DNA of 64,000 nucleotides from JAVBMP01 sp031552195 (GCA_031552195.1 JAVBMT010000003.1:124001-188000); one strand, 5' to 3'. Shown: positions 1 through 8,539, counted from the first letter of the stretch. Translations and numbers: made by a program. The notes: generated from the letters alone by a model not told the origin.

Positions 1-1008
1 GCGCATGCGTTGCGCGTAGGTGTGGTCGGTCAGCACACGCGCCCTGGCTTTGCCCGCCATCTCCGCCCTGGCCTCAGGGTCACGCAGGTAGCGTTCGATT
101 TGCGCGTGCAGTTCGGCCTTGCCGCCGAAAGTAGCCAGTTCGTCTTCCGCGAAAAGTTCCGGCAGCAGGGCGCGTTTGTCCACAAGCTGGAAAGCGCCGC
201 AGGCCGCCACCTCGAAGGTGCGCGGGTTGACGAAGTCTCCGGCCTGTATTTCCGCTTCAGGGCGGACGCTTGAGTGGACGTTCAGGTTGATGTCGGAGGC
301 GTTGTAAATGCGCACGGTATCTTCCGGTGAAATGCGCGCCCCGTTCGCTTGCACCAATGGGGCCAGCGCCGCGTCTTCCTCCCACTCCGTGCCCCAGATT
401 TTGAAATCGTGGCGTGTGAATTCGCGGAAAAGGGCCCGGCGGTTGGGATAGCCCGCGCCCATGAAAGACAGGGCCGAGCCGAAGCGTTTGCGTTCTTCCG
501 CGTTCAGGCTGAGCGGCTTGTGAAAATCCGGCTGGGCGGCCAGCGGAAGGTAAAGGGCGTTATCAACGCCCATGGCGGCGAGTTCGCCCAGGAAAGGTTC
601 GCGCTGGATAACCGCGAAAATGTCGTAAAAAGGGGCGAAGGCCCGCCAATATGTGAAAAGGCGGAAATCCTCCACAAACCACATGGCGGTTGGAACGCCG
701 TCTTTGCGCAGGCGTTTCAGGGTTTGACGCGGCAGGGGGGCCTGGGCCATGGCCAGCACAAGGTCAGGCGCGAAGGCCTCGACCTTGGCCATAACCGCTT
801 GCCCGACATGCTGCAAAAAACTGTTTTCCAGAAAATCCAGCCTGTCTTGCGCGATATTCAGGCCTTTAAGGGCGGAAAAGGCCGGAAAGAAATCCGGCGA
901 TTCGAAAATTTCCACCAGGCATCCCGCCTCCTTAAGGCCAAGGGCGCAGTAACGCCCGACCGGAAGCGAGCCGCCATAGAAAGGCAGAACCAGCAAAACG
1001 CGTGTCAT
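1..1008 (-). CDS. CgeB-like glycosyltransferase (3' end outside window)
   Basis: The minus strand is open from an ATG at 1008 to the window edge (336 codons, no stop). The N-terminus starts MTRVLLVLPFYGG and continues as a Rossmann-type glycosyltransferase half. Near the visible end, FEVAACGAFQLVDKRALLPEL resembles the nucleotide-sugar-binding segment of CgeB/DUF3880-type glycosyltransferases. It would transfer a sugar in the cytoplasm onto a surface glycan or protein; acceptor unknown. Its ATG overlaps the stop of the upstream GT9 gene by 4 bases, so the two are translationally coupled. The C-terminal end lies beyond base 1. Family assignment is from motifs only. Confidence 0.75.
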   Translation of the reverse strand, partial: MTRVLLVLPFYGGSLPVGRYCALGLKEAGCLVEIFESPDFFPAFSALKGLNIAQDRLDFLENSFLQHVGQAVMAKVEAFAPDLVLAMAQAPLPRQTLKRLRKDGVPTAMWFVEDFRLFTYWRAFAPFYDIFAVIQREPFLGELAAMGVDNALYLPLAAQPDFHKPLSLNAEERKRFGSALSFMGAGYPNRRALFREFTRHDFKIWGTEWEEDAALAPLVQANGARISPEDTVRIYNASDINLNVHSSVRPEAEIQAGDFVNPRTFEVAACGAFQLVDKRALLPELFAEDELATFGGKAELHAQIERYLRDPEARAEMAGKARARVLTDHTYAQRMR

Positions 1009-2273
1009 AAATACCTCGGGAGGATCCAGTCGGTTTCGGAAAACAGGTCCTGGGATATATTGAAAAGCGTGTTGGCCTCATGCGCGGAAAGCGATTCCAG
1101 GCTTTCCCCCAGCAAATGCTCGGCCAGCAAGGCGCGCTTGGCCAGCCGCGCTTCCGCGAAGTGGTCTTCGCCGTCAACCGCGAGGTAGCTCACCCCGGCG
1201 CTGTCCAGGGTGCTGACAAGCCCGAGCATGCCTTCAGGCCATTCCGGGCTGTGCTTTCCGGCCAGGTGCCCCAAAAAGGCCTTATGGCGGAAAGGAGCGA
1301 GGCATTTTACGGCATTGGGGCAGGGAGCTGTTTCCAGACAGGGGGAACAGGACGCCGCGGACTGCCAGACGCGGTGCCCAAGGCCATACGGCCCGGTTTC
1401 AAAACACCAGGCGGACGAAAGGAAAAAGGCCATGACCGGAACCCCGAGGTGGGCGGCCAGATGCATTGTGCCGGTATCCGGCGTAAGCACCAGGTCAAGC
1501 CCGCGCAAAAGTTCCGGAAGGTCGGTCAGGGCGGTTTCCCCGCTTCTGTCTTCCGTTTTTTGCAGCATGGCCTGGCTGAAAAGGCGGCTTAAACGCCGCG
1601 CCAGGGGGCGTTCGCCCTTGCTGCCCAAAAGCGTTATTTTAGGGCCGTCACGCCCGGAGAAGACGGCCTGAACGCAGGCGGCCAGCTCTTCGGGCGGCAA
1701 GGAGCGGCGCGATTGCCGCCCGGCCAGCACCACCCCGATGTTGCTTTGGCTGCCGTGGCCGGAACCGGCCGGGCGGGCCACGGGGTTAACAAGGGCGGCT
1801 TCGACCGGGTTCGGGTGGAACCAGGCCCAGAAGTCAACCAGGTTAAGCGGCGCGGTGGCGCGGTCCTTAGTCCAGCGCCCGGCCATCCTGCTCCAGGCCG
1901 AAGCTTCATTTTGCCCTTTGGCCCGGCGGTAACCCTTGACTTTTTCCGGAGGGAACAGTCCGGCCAGGGCCGAGGCCATCAGGCTGCGGTTAAGGATGTA
2001 AACCGCGGCGAAGCCGGTTTGGCGTTCAAAATTTTTAAGGGCGGAGAAAACGCGCGCGTTTTCGCCCAGAACGTCCGAGTTGCCCGCCGCTCCGGCGTGG
2101 GCGCGCAAAGGATGAAGAACGGCTTGGGGGTAAATAATGGAGGCAACCGGGGCCAGCGAAGCGTCAAGGCCGAGGTGGACGGTGTTTCCCTCCGCCTCAA
2201 GCGACTTGATGAGGCGCTTGGTCTGAATAATGTCGCCGAAACGCGCCAGTTGCACTACTAGGTAATCTGCCAA
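1005..2273 (-). CDS. Glycosyltransferase family 9 (heptosyltransferase-like)
   Basis: A 422-residue GT-B protein. The N-terminal VVQLARFGDIIQTKRL is the family-9 signature (LPS heptosyltransferases WaaC/WaaF). A middle block around TPDTGTMHLAAHLGVPVMAF is the C-terminal sugar-nucleotide-binding motif. It should add heptose or another sugar to lipopolysaccharide or a protein glycan on the cytoplasmic side of the inner membrane. The start is TTG at 2271-2273, with GAGG five bases upstream; no ATG fits the alignment of the conserved N-terminus. The roughly 110 residues after the GT9 core are longer than usual and unassigned. It precedes the CgeB-like gene in the same operon. Confidence 0.82.
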   Translation of the reverse strand: MADYLVVQLARFGDIIQTKRLIKSLEAEGNTVHLGLDASLAPVASIIYPQAVLHPLRAHAGAAGNSDVLGENARVFSALKNFERQTGFAAVYILNRSLMASALAGLFPPEKVKGYRRAKGQNEASAWSRMAGRWTKDRATAPLNLVDFWAWFHPNPVEAALVNPVARPAGSGHGSQSNIGVVLAGRQSRRSLPPEELAACVQAVFSGRDGPKITLLGSKGERPLARRLSRLFSQAMLQKTEDRSGETALTDLPELLRGLDLVLTPDTGTMHLAAHLGVPVMAFFLSSAWCFETGPYGLGHRVWQSAASCSPCLETAPCPNAVKCLAPFRHKAFLGHLAGKHSPEWPEGMLGLVSTLDSAGVSYLAVDGEDHFAEARLAKRALLAEHLLGESLESLSAHEANTLFNISQDLFSETDWILPRYL

Positions 2274-2664
2274 AATCGCCTCATCAATCAGGATCTGTGT
2301 CTAAATGAGTTTTCTGTCCGGATATTGCGTCAAGCGTTCCTTTTTCCTCCGGTCAGCCGCCGCAAGTCTGCGTTCATTCGCCAAAAGGGCCGTTTCCCTG
2401 TTTTGTTCAAAACCTTTTATTCGGAGACAGCCGTGGTCCGGTTAAAAAAATTATTCGGAATTTTGCGCCTTTTCGTGGAAGATAGCCCAACTGGCCGCAA
2501 CCCACAAGAAACATTTATATCCTGGCGTAAAAATTTTTTTACACTTTTGCGGTTTTGATATTGACAAAGGTTGCAGGCAGTATATACCAAATTTGCGCGA
2601 TAGCGTATGAAAATAGTTTTTTTACCCACTAACCACAAACTTTATCTGCTCCCGGAGTCTTAAA
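2274..2664. other. Intergenic region, divergent GT9 / pal
   Basis: This 391-base gap separates the leftward glycosyltransferase operon from the rightward pal gene. It becomes strongly AT-rich from about 2435. A short open frame at 2325-2558 lacks a ribosome site and any recognisable protein character. Apart from the pal promoter I see nothing else. Confidence 0.6.
2561..2588 (+). promoter_or_regulatory. Sigma70-type promoter of pal
   Basis: TTGACA (2561-2566), a 16-base spacer and TATACC (2583-2588), about 75 bases before the pal ATG, in an AT-rich stretch. The -35 is a perfect consensus. Confidence 0.6.
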
Positions 2665-3165
2665 ATGAACAAGTTTCTGCGTCTGGCCCTTGTTTTGGGT
2701 ATGATTTTTTCCCTTGGTCTCAGCTTTGGCTGCGGCAAGGAACAGGTTGGCGGCGCCGGCGCCGGTGAAGGCGACTATGGCGTGAACCGTCCGATGACCG
2801 CCGAGGAGCAGCAGGCCGCCGGCATGATCTCCAATGCCAAAATCTATTTCGGATATGACCGCTTTGACATCACCGCGGAATCCAAGTCCGTGCTGAACGG
2901 CAAGGCCGACATTCTGAAAAAATTCCCGCAGTTCCGCGTGATCATTGAAGGGCACTGCGACGAACGCGGCACTGAAGAATACAACCTCGCCCTTGGCGAA
3001 CGCAGAGCCAGAGTCACCTACGAGTATCTGACCATGCTCGGCGTGAACCCGAGCCAGCTTGAAATGATCAGCTACGGCAAGATGCACCCGGCCGTTGAAG
3101 GCCATAATGAAAGCGCCTGGGCCAAGAACCGCCGTTGCGAATTCAAGGTCGGCCTGATCAAGTAA
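2665..3165 (+). CDS. pal: Peptidoglycan-associated lipoprotein Pal
   Basis: A 166-residue lipoprotein. The signal peptide ends in the lipobox LSFGC (acylated Cys near residue 23). A short linker leads to an OmpA-like peptidoglycan-binding domain with IIEGHCDERGTEEYN and RRARVTYEYL (residues about 92-125), the Asp/Arg pair that grips meso-diaminopimelate. Pal anchors the outer membrane to peptidoglycan within the Tol-Pal system. No tol genes are in the window. It has its own promoter and terminator. A second, closely similar Pal lies 230 bases downstream. Confidence 0.93.
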   Translation: MNKFLRLALVLGMIFSLGLSFGCGKEQVGGAGAGEGDYGVNRPMTAEEQQAAGMISNAKIYFGYDRFDITAESKSVLNGKADILKKFPQFRVIIEGHCDERGTEEYNLALGERRARVTYEYLTMLGVNPSQLEMISYGKMHPAVEGHNESAWAKNRRCEFKVGLIK

Positions 3166-3187
3166 AGAATCCGCCAATGTTTGCGAT

Positions 3188-3222
3188 AAAACCCCGCTGC
3201 CTCAGCGGGGTTTTATTTTTTT
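3188..3222 (+). terminator. Intrinsic terminator after pal
   Basis: AAAACCCCGCTG (3188-3199), 3-base loop, CAGCGGGGTTTT (3203-3214), followed by A and a run of seven T. Strong rho-independent terminator 23 bases after the pal stop. Confidence 0.92.
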
Positions 3223-3325
3223 GTCGAAACATGGCGTTCTCCGGGGCATCCAATTTTTTTAAAGCCGAAGGCTTTAAAAAAATGTGAAAAGAACCGATAA
3301 GCCCGTAATATCCTTTGCCGGAAGC

Positions 3326-3361
3326 CGCTTTGTTGACAAAGCGCTTTTGCCGGGCTACCGA
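3326..3361 (+). promoter_or_regulatory. Candidate promoter of second pal gene with hairpin over the -35
   Basis: TTGACA at 3333-3338 with a weak TACCGA 17 bases on (3356-3361). The -35 occupies the TTGA loop and the first bases of the right arm of a perfect 7-bp inverted repeat, CGCTTTG-TTGA-CAAAGCG (3326-3343). An operator overlapping the -35 is possible. Confidence 0.4.
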
Positions 3362-3393
3362 ATAAATATTCAGAAGAGAACCGGAGTATTTTT

Positions 3394-3903
3394 ATGAGCA
3401 GATTGACCAGTTCGGCCTTCATGTTAATTCTTGCCTGCGGCGTTGCGTTTCTTGGCGGCTGCGGGAGCAAGGAGCGCCTTGCCATCACCCCGCCGGCTGA
3501 AAGCGGGGGCGGAACGAAGGTGGCTGAAGGCCCGCAGTTTACGGCGGAAGAACAGCGCGCGTCCGGCATTCTTTCTTCCAGCATATATTTCGCTTACGAT
3601 CGCTTTGATTTAAGCCCGGAGGCCAAGGCCAACCTTGAAGGCAAGGCTTCCACGCTGAAAGAATTCCCTCGCTTGCGCGTTATTATCGAAGGGCATTGCG
3701 ACGAGCGGGGCACGGAGGAATACAACATGGCCCTGGCGGAGCGCCGGGCCAGGGCGGCCTTCGCGTACCTTACGCTTCTGGGGGTAAGGCCGAACCAGAT
3801 TGAAATGATCAGTTACGGCAAGATGCACCCGGCGGTTTCCGGACATAGCGAAAAAGCCTGGAGCCGCAACCGCCGTTGCGAATTTCAGGTCGGCCTTATC
3901 TAG
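3394..3903 (+). CDS. Second Pal-family lipoprotein (tandem paralogue)
   Basis: A 169-residue lipoprotein with signal peptide and lipobox LGGC, then the same OmpA-like domain as the upstream Pal: IIEGHCDERGTEEYN, YLTLLGV, EMISYGKMHPAV and NRRCEF are all conserved. The domains are nearly collinear and the linkers differ, so this is a tandem duplication. Role: peptidoglycan tethering, perhaps under different conditions, since it has its own upstream region. It ends ...VGLI-stop whereas the first Pal ends ...VGLIK-stop. The TAG stop (3901-3903) is part of the first bases of the 156-bp repeat, so the repeat appears to have trimmed the last residue. Confidence 0.9.
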   Translation: MSRLTSSAFMLILACGVAFLGGCGSKERLAITPPAESGGGTKVAEGPQFTAEEQRASGILSSSIYFAYDRFDLSPEAKANLEGKASTLKEFPRLRVIIEGHCDERGTEEYNMALAERRARAAFAYLTLLGVRPNQIEMISYGKMHPAVSGHSEKAWSRNRRCEFQVGLI

Positions 3904-4055
3904 TGTTTGTTTGCAAAACAAACACTAAAAAATCCGTCAGGATTTTGCGGCGCTGCAGGTGGCGTGAGTTGCCTGTAAACCACGCTTTTCAGACAACGAT
4001 TTTTGCAAAAATATCCTTAAAAAATATTTGTGGAATTTTTGCAATTAGACACTAG
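3900..4055. repeat. 156-bp MITE-like dispersed repeat, copy 1
   Basis: One of two copies in the window (other at 36893-37048). Same length, about 146/156 identical by eye. The ends are imperfect inverted repeats of about 19 bp: CTAGTGTTTGTTTGCAAAA at the left against CTAGTGTCTAATTGCAAAA (reverse complement of the right end), 16/19. Both ends carry CTAG, either part of the element or a duplicated 4-bp target. Internally it is full of hairpins: a 12-bp one formed by the left 28 bases, AAAATCC-GTCA-GGATTTT, and GTTGCCTG...CAGACAAC. No coding capacity. Confidence 0.85.
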
Positions 4056-4081
4056 TGACGATATAAACTTTGGGGGCGTGT

Positions 4082-4363
4082 ATGCGAAAATTTCTCTGGC
4101 ATAAATATTTGAGCGTCAGTCTTTTGGGGGCGCTGTCGCTTATTTCCGGCTGCGGCGGAGGGGCCTCGCTTGGAATAGGCTTCGGCATTGGCGGGCCGGT
4201 ATTCGTCGGCATGTCGGTGCCGGTGGTTGTTCCCCAGTCTGAGCCAGAATTGCGCAGCGCCGAACCTGATCCGGCTGATCCATCCGCGCAGGGCGCCGGA
4301 AATAAGCCGGCGGAAGGCCTGCCGGACGCGAAAAAAGAAACGGCGGCTCCAACCGCTGACTGA
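4082..4363 (+). CDS. Small lipoprotein of unknown function
   Basis: 93 residues from ATG 4082, preceded by GGGGG at 4072-4076. A typical lipoprotein signal peptide ends in LISGC, followed by a glycine-rich stretch (GGGASLGIGFGIGGP), a short hydrophobic patch with VPVVVP, and a low-complexity Pro/Ala/Glu/Lys tail. No enzymatic domain is recognisable. Its place among Pal and porin genes suggests an envelope component. It begins 26 bases after the repeat element, so its promoter may have been altered by that insertion. A real gene is likely from the signal peptide; function unknown. Confidence 0.65.
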   Translation: MRKFLWHKYLSVSLLGALSLISGCGGGASLGIGFGIGGPVFVGMSVPVVVPQSEPELRSAEPDPADPSAQGAGNKPAEGLPDAKKETAAPTAD

Positions 4364-4555
4364 TTCTTTCCGTATCATACCTGACCCAGGCCAGTTCTGT
4401 TCGCCGTAAAACGGACGTTTACGAGCCTGTGTGTTTTATTGCCGCCGTCAAAAGCGGCGCTATGCGGGCGTGTCTGGTATTTTAAACTGTTTGTGTTTTT
4501 ATTCACATTGGCTGGCGCGTTACGCCGCCAGAACAACCTTTTCAGGAGCTTGCCC

Positions 4556-4771
4556 GTGCCTAGACTTGACATGCCGTACCTGCTCGAACTTGAGCAATAC
4601 CTCGCATCCGGAGACCTTGAGGAAGATTTCAAGTGGTCGGTGGAAGAAAGGCGTCACGAAATTCTGGAATTTCTGGAGAAGCTGATGGATGTGGCGGAAC
4701 TTGCCGACGCCACGGCCAGCGCCATTATCTTCAAAGGAATGAAGTTAGGTAGCGGTGTGGCAGCGAAATAA
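4556..4771 (+). CDS. Small acidic conserved-type protein, function unknown
   Basis: 71 residues from GTG 4556, chosen because AGGAG (4544-4548) lies seven bases upstream; longer in-frame starts lack such a site. The protein is acidic and probably helical (LLELEQYL, EERRHEILEFLEKLMDV), with an alanine-rich end (ELADATASAIIFKG). No signal peptide, membrane segment or known motif. It sits alone between the lipoprotein and the porin leader. Confidence 0.6.
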   Translation: MPRLDMPYLLELEQYLASGDLEEDFKWSVEERRHEILEFLEKLMDVAELADATASAIIFKGMKLGSGVAAK

Positions 4772-5152
4772 TCTGTTAAATCGACTTATTATGATGGGAA
4801 GGGGCTAAAATAATAACGCCAGCCGCCTGTGATGGCGCGCGTAGAATTATTTTTACCCGTTTCCAGCCGGATTTTGCCGCAACAGCGTTCTCCCCGCATG
4901 TTTTCCATGCGGCCCGGATATCTCTTTCAGGCTTTTACCAGAAGCAAACTCGCGGTTGAAGATAAAAAACTAATCAATATAATCTATTATTTCGCGTTTA
5001 CAAACACCCTGATAAAATTTTTTGTACTTGTATGTAAAAAGTACTTGTTTTTTGCCTTGCCTGATGGTAGTGATTTTTTCACAGTAAGGATTAATTTTTT
5101 TTGTGTTCCTGATACGGGGCTTGGCCCCAAACCACCAACAGAGGAAGGATTT
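4772..5152 (+). promoter_or_regulatory. Promoter and long leader of the porin gene
   Basis: TTGAAG (4956-4961), 16-base spacer and a perfect TATAAT (4978-4983) give transcription from about 4990 and an untranslated leader of about 160 bases. The leader contains GTACTT...AAGTAC and GGGGC-ttg-GCCCC (5117-5129) inverted repeats, the second close to the ribosome site GAGGAAGG. The first part of the gap (4772-4950) holds nothing recognisable. A long structured leader on an abundant porin is a plausible place for sRNA or stability control (inference). Confidence 0.55.
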
Positions 5153-6700
5153 ATGAAAAAGTGTAAGATTTCGTTGCTGGTCATGGCCCTGGTTCTGGGC
5201 CTTGCGGCTCCGGCCCTTGCCATTGACGTCAAGATGAGCGGCCAGTTCATCGTGGGCTTCGGCTGGCGCGACGGCACCAGCCTGGTTAAAGACGTGAACG
5301 AAGACGACTTCAGAGCCATGCAGCGTCTGCGCCTTGGCGCGCAGTTCATCGCTTCCGAAAGCCTGAAAGGCGTTGTTGAATTCGAAATAGGCCCCACCTT
5401 CTGGGGACGTGACGGTTCGACCACAACCTCCTACGGCATCGTGCCCTCCGCTTCGAACCCGGGCCTTTATTCTCCCGGCGGCCAGCTTGACACCGACGGC
5501 ATAAACATCAAAACCCGTTACGCTTATATTGACTGGATGGCGCCCGGCCTTGACAACAAGCTGCGCATCCAGATGGGCCTTATCCCCCTCTATCTGCCCT
5601 CTACCGTGCTTCCGTCCCTTGCCGGCGGCAACCCGGTCTTCGGCGGCGACGTGGGCGGCATCAGCATGGCTTATCAGTTCACCCCGGAATTCAGCCTGAC
5701 CGGTTTCTGGGCCCGCCCGTATGACGCGGCTGAAAGCATTCCCAGCGGCAACACCTTTGACGCCATGGACATGTTCGGCCTTGTCGCCAGCTACAACACC
5801 AAGGCCCTGACCTTCCAGCCCTGGTTGCTGTACAGCAGCATCGGCAACGTTACCAACTTCTGGAGATACCGCAGCGTCGGCACGCAGGGCATGGGGCAGA
5901 ACTCCATCTACACTGATCCGATCAAGAGTTCTCTCGTGATGTCCAGCGGCCCGTCCCCCGCGACTCCGCTGACCCCCAACACCATGACCGGCGACTCCGA
6001 CCTTTGGAGCGGCGGCTTCGCCCTGCGCGCGGTTCCGTTTGAAATTCCCCTGACCTTCCACCTTGACGCCATGTACGGCAACCTGGACAACAGCGATCCC
6101 AACGGCGCCGATTTCGCCGGCTGGTATGCCGCCGCCCGTGTTGAATACAAGCTTTCCTGGGGCCATATCGGCGTATACGGCTGGTATGCTTCCGGTGACG
6201 ACGCCGACGCTCTGAAAGACAGAGACTACGGCCGTATGCCCGCCATCAACTTTGACCCGCCGTGGTCCATGATGGGCATGGGCGCCGGCGACATCAGCCT
6301 GCCCGGCATACCCTACGGCTTCATTACCAACAGCGGCCTCGGCCTGTGGGGCGTCGGCTTCGGTCTGCGCGAAGTGAACCTCGGCCTTACCGAAAAAATG
6401 TACCACACCTGGCGCATCACCTACTACGAAGGCACCAACCACCCTGACAACGTCCGCGCTTACCGCAGCGGCGCCGTCGCTAACGCTTCCCTCGCCACCA
6501 TGGGTGAAGCCAAGTACATGACCACCGAAGATTACGCCATTGACGTAACCCTGGCCAACCGCTATGAAATTATGCCTTACCTTAATGCGTATCTTGACCT
6601 TGGCTACATGTATGCCGACTTTGACAAGGAAGTCTGGAAGAACAACTACACCCGCCATGACGCATGGAAGTGCGCCGTCGGCTTCAAGTACCAGTTCTAA
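5153..6700 (+). CDS. Major outer-membrane porin, Desulfovibrio homotrimeric type
   Basis: 515 residues from ATG 5153 (GAGGAAGG upstream); the frame is open further upstream but only this start gives a clean signal peptide, cut after LAAPALA. The mature protein is built of alternating amphipathic strands (MSGQFIVGFGW, LKGVVEFEIGP, YAYIDWMAP) and ends with aromatic GFKYQF, the C-terminal signal for BAM-dependent insertion. This matches the abundant outer-membrane porins of Desulfovibrio. It has its own promoter and terminator, fitting high single-gene expression. The reverse strand also has a 562-codon open frame, judged a composition artefact. Confidence 0.88.
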   Translation: MKKCKISLLVMALVLGLAAPALAIDVKMSGQFIVGFGWRDGTSLVKDVNEDDFRAMQRLRLGAQFIASESLKGVVEFEIGPTFWGRDGSTTTSYGIVPSASNPGLYSPGGQLDTDGINIKTRYAYIDWMAPGLDNKLRIQMGLIPLYLPSTVLPSLAGGNPVFGGDVGGISMAYQFTPEFSLTGFWARPYDAAESIPSGNTFDAMDMFGLVASYNTKALTFQPWLLYSSIGNVTNFWRYRSVGTQGMGQNSIYTDPIKSSLVMSSGPSPATPLTPNTMTGDSDLWSGGFALRAVPFEIPLTFHLDAMYGNLDNSDPNGADFAGWYAAARVEYKLSWGHIGVYGWYASGDDADALKDRDYGRMPAINFDPPWSMMGMGAGDISLPGIPYGFITNSGLGLWGVGFGLREVNLGLTEKMYHTWRITYYEGTNHPDNVRAYRSGAVANASLATMGEAKYMTTEDYAIDVTLANRYEIMPYLNAYLDLGYMYADFDKEVWKNNYTRHDAWKCAVGFKYQF

Positions 6701-6718
6701 TTCCAGTCCGCTTTAAAA

Positions 6719-6758
6719 CGATATAAAAAGAGGCCCGCAAGGGCCTCTTTTTATATCG
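6719..6758. terminator. Strong terminator after the porin gene
   Basis: An 18-bp perfect stem (6719-6736 with 6741-6758) closed by a GCAA tetraloop; the arm CTCTTTTTATATCG ends in T. Because the outer arms are A/T tracts it can work in both directions and also shields the leftward CDF gene. Confidence 0.92.
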
Positions 6759-7008
6759 TGAAACCGTATGTGGCGACTCTCTCAGCCAACGTGCTTGAAC
6801 TTTGAACGGGCGGAGAGCTTTTAACTTTGAAGAGGCTCCGGCAACATGCGTGCGGCGCCCGCAAACGGGCAGCTCCGCGCGCTTTAGCCCATAACCGTTC
6901 TGGCGTAAACGCATGCGATGCAACCATTGCCTTTTTGTATTGAAAAAGGGCGGTTCAAAGGCATGGCTCCGGACCGGAATGGCGCGCGCGTCAAGGCGTG
7001 CTTTGCCT

Positions 7009-8427
7009 CTATTTCAAAGGTTCCATGTGGATGGTGACCCGGCGGATTTCCGGAAGTTCCCGGTGCAGCTCAGCCTGGATTTTGCTGGCCGCCTTATGCG
7101 CTTCTTCCACCGTGGCTTTTCCGTCCATGCGGCAATGGAAGGTGACCGAGGCCTCTCCCAGGCTGTCGCGGGCGATGATGCTGTGGCAGTCGCACACTGA
7201 AGGGTGCCCCATGGCGATATCCGTGATGGCCCGCCTGATGCGTTCCCTTTGCTCTGGGGAGGCGTAGCTTTCCTCTCCGGGTTTAGACCGTGGCTCCATA
7301 TGGGTGACCAGAATCAGATCCGGCCGCCTGCCGCGCATTTCTCCCTCGAAGGCGCTGATTATTTCATGAGCTTCCGCCAGGGGCATTTCAGGGTTCATCT
7401 CCACATGCATTTCCACCAGCCTGCGCGAAAGGCCGTCAGCTTCCATAAGCTCGAGAATTTCCACAGCGTGCGGCTTCAGGCCGCGGGCGGCCGCCCCGGC
7501 GTGCAGCTCTTCCATCAGGCCTCCGCCTTGCCTGGGGGCGAAATTGGCGTTCACCCTGGCATCCGGAACAACCGACATTACGGCTCGTTCGATATCCGTG
7601 CGCAGTTTAACCGTTTCGCTCATCAGCAAAGAGCTGCTTACAACGGCTGTGAGGTCGACCAGAAGATCGGGGCCGCTGTGGCGCAAGCGCAAGTCTTTTA
7701 CGGAATCCACGCCGGGCAGGGCGGCCAGGGCCAGGCGAATCCTGGCGTCAAGCCCCACGTCTCCGGCGTCCAGCAGGACGTTTACGGCGCGTTTGCCCAA
7801 ATCCAGGCTTACCTTGACGATTATGGCGCTTACGCCAAGGGCGGACAGCGCGTCAGCCTTTTGCAGCCAGAGGTTCCAGAAAGAACCCGGGGGGAAGAGC
7901 CCGGCCAGGTAAATTCCGCCCAGCCCGGCTATGACCACGACGGAAGAGAGAATGTCCGTGGAAAAATGCAGGGCGTCCGCCTCCAGCGCCTGGCTTTTAT
8001 GCTTTCTGGCGGCCTTCATCAGCATGCGGGAACGCGACAGGTCCACGATGATTGATACAACCATGACCCCCACAGCCCATGCGGAAGGCGCCACCGGCAC
8101 ATGGCTGAAAAACAGGCGGTTGACCGCTTCGTGCACTATCCAGACGCAGGTGATCAAAAGGAGCAGGGCTTCCGTCAGGGCGGAGAGATTTTCGGCTTTG
8201 CCGTGGCCGTACGGGTGGCCGGGGTCCGGCGGGGCGGAGGCGTACCTTACGGCTATGTAAGTCAGGGCCGCGGCCATGAAGTCAAGCCCGCTGTGCAGGG
8301 CTTCCGACAGCACGCCGAGGCTGTTGGTGGCCAGGCCCACGCCAAGTTTGAGGCCGGTAAGCAACAGTGCCGCGCCGATTGAAGCCAGGGCGGCGGAGCG
8401 TTTTTCCTGTTCCGCGTTTTGCATCAT
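7009..8427 (-). CDS. Cation diffusion facilitator with extended C-terminus
   Basis: 472 residues from ATG 8427 (GGGAAG upstream; a longer in-frame version is less likely). Six membrane helices carry the Zn-type metal sites H45-x3-D49 (HSGLD) in helix 2 and H154-x3-D158 (HFSTD) in helix 5, so it should export zinc, iron or a similar divalent metal by proton exchange. After the usual cytoplasmic dimerisation domain come two further segments of similar plan, ending VNANFAP, LVTHMEP and VTIHMEP, making about three ZT-dimer-like units. Common CDF proteins are about 300 residues. It is divergent from the queuosine-precursor transporter gene. Confidence 0.88.
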   Translation of the reverse strand: MMQNAEQEKRSAALASIGAALLLTGLKLGVGLATNSLGVLSEALHSGLDFMAAALTYIAVRYASAPPDPGHPYGHGKAENLSALTEALLLLITCVWIVHEAVNRLFFSHVPVAPSAWAVGVMVVSIIVDLSRSRMLMKAARKHKSQALEADALHFSTDILSSVVVIAGLGGIYLAGLFPPGSFWNLWLQKADALSALGVSAIIVKVSLDLGKRAVNVLLDAGDVGLDARIRLALAALPGVDSVKDLRLRHSGPDLLVDLTAVVSSSLLMSETVKLRTDIERAVMSVVPDARVNANFAPRQGGGLMEELHAGAAARGLKPHAVEILELMEADGLSRRLVEMHVEMNPEMPLAEAHEIISAFEGEMRGRRPDLILVTHMEPRSKPGEESYASPEQRERIRRAITDIAMGHPSVCDCHSIIARDSLGEASVTFHCRMDGKATVEEAHKAASKIQAELHRELPEIRRVTIHMEPLK

Positions 8428-8539
8428 TTTATTTCTTCCCGGCAAGGCGGTTTTGGCGAAATACGCCCCTGACGCCTTGCCAAAGCCTGGCCAAGGGCGT
8501 AACAAGCCTTGCACATTATTATAGCATAAAGGATCTGTT

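Noticed and set aside
349..1188. 279-codon plus-strand open frame opposite the CgeB-like gene
   Set aside because: The minus strand has glycosyltransferase motifs and a 4-base overlap with the next gene; the plus frame has no recognisable features.
3900..4055. Repeat considered as a terminator or small RNA only
   Set aside because: A second copy of equal length with the same inverted ends and CTAG borders in an unrelated place points to a mobile element, though a secondary role in termination is possible.
4970..6658. 562-codon open frame opposite the porin gene
   Set aside because: No ribosome site, low-complexity Gly/Ala/Val/His composition, and it mirrors a well-supported porin; an artefact of codon bias.
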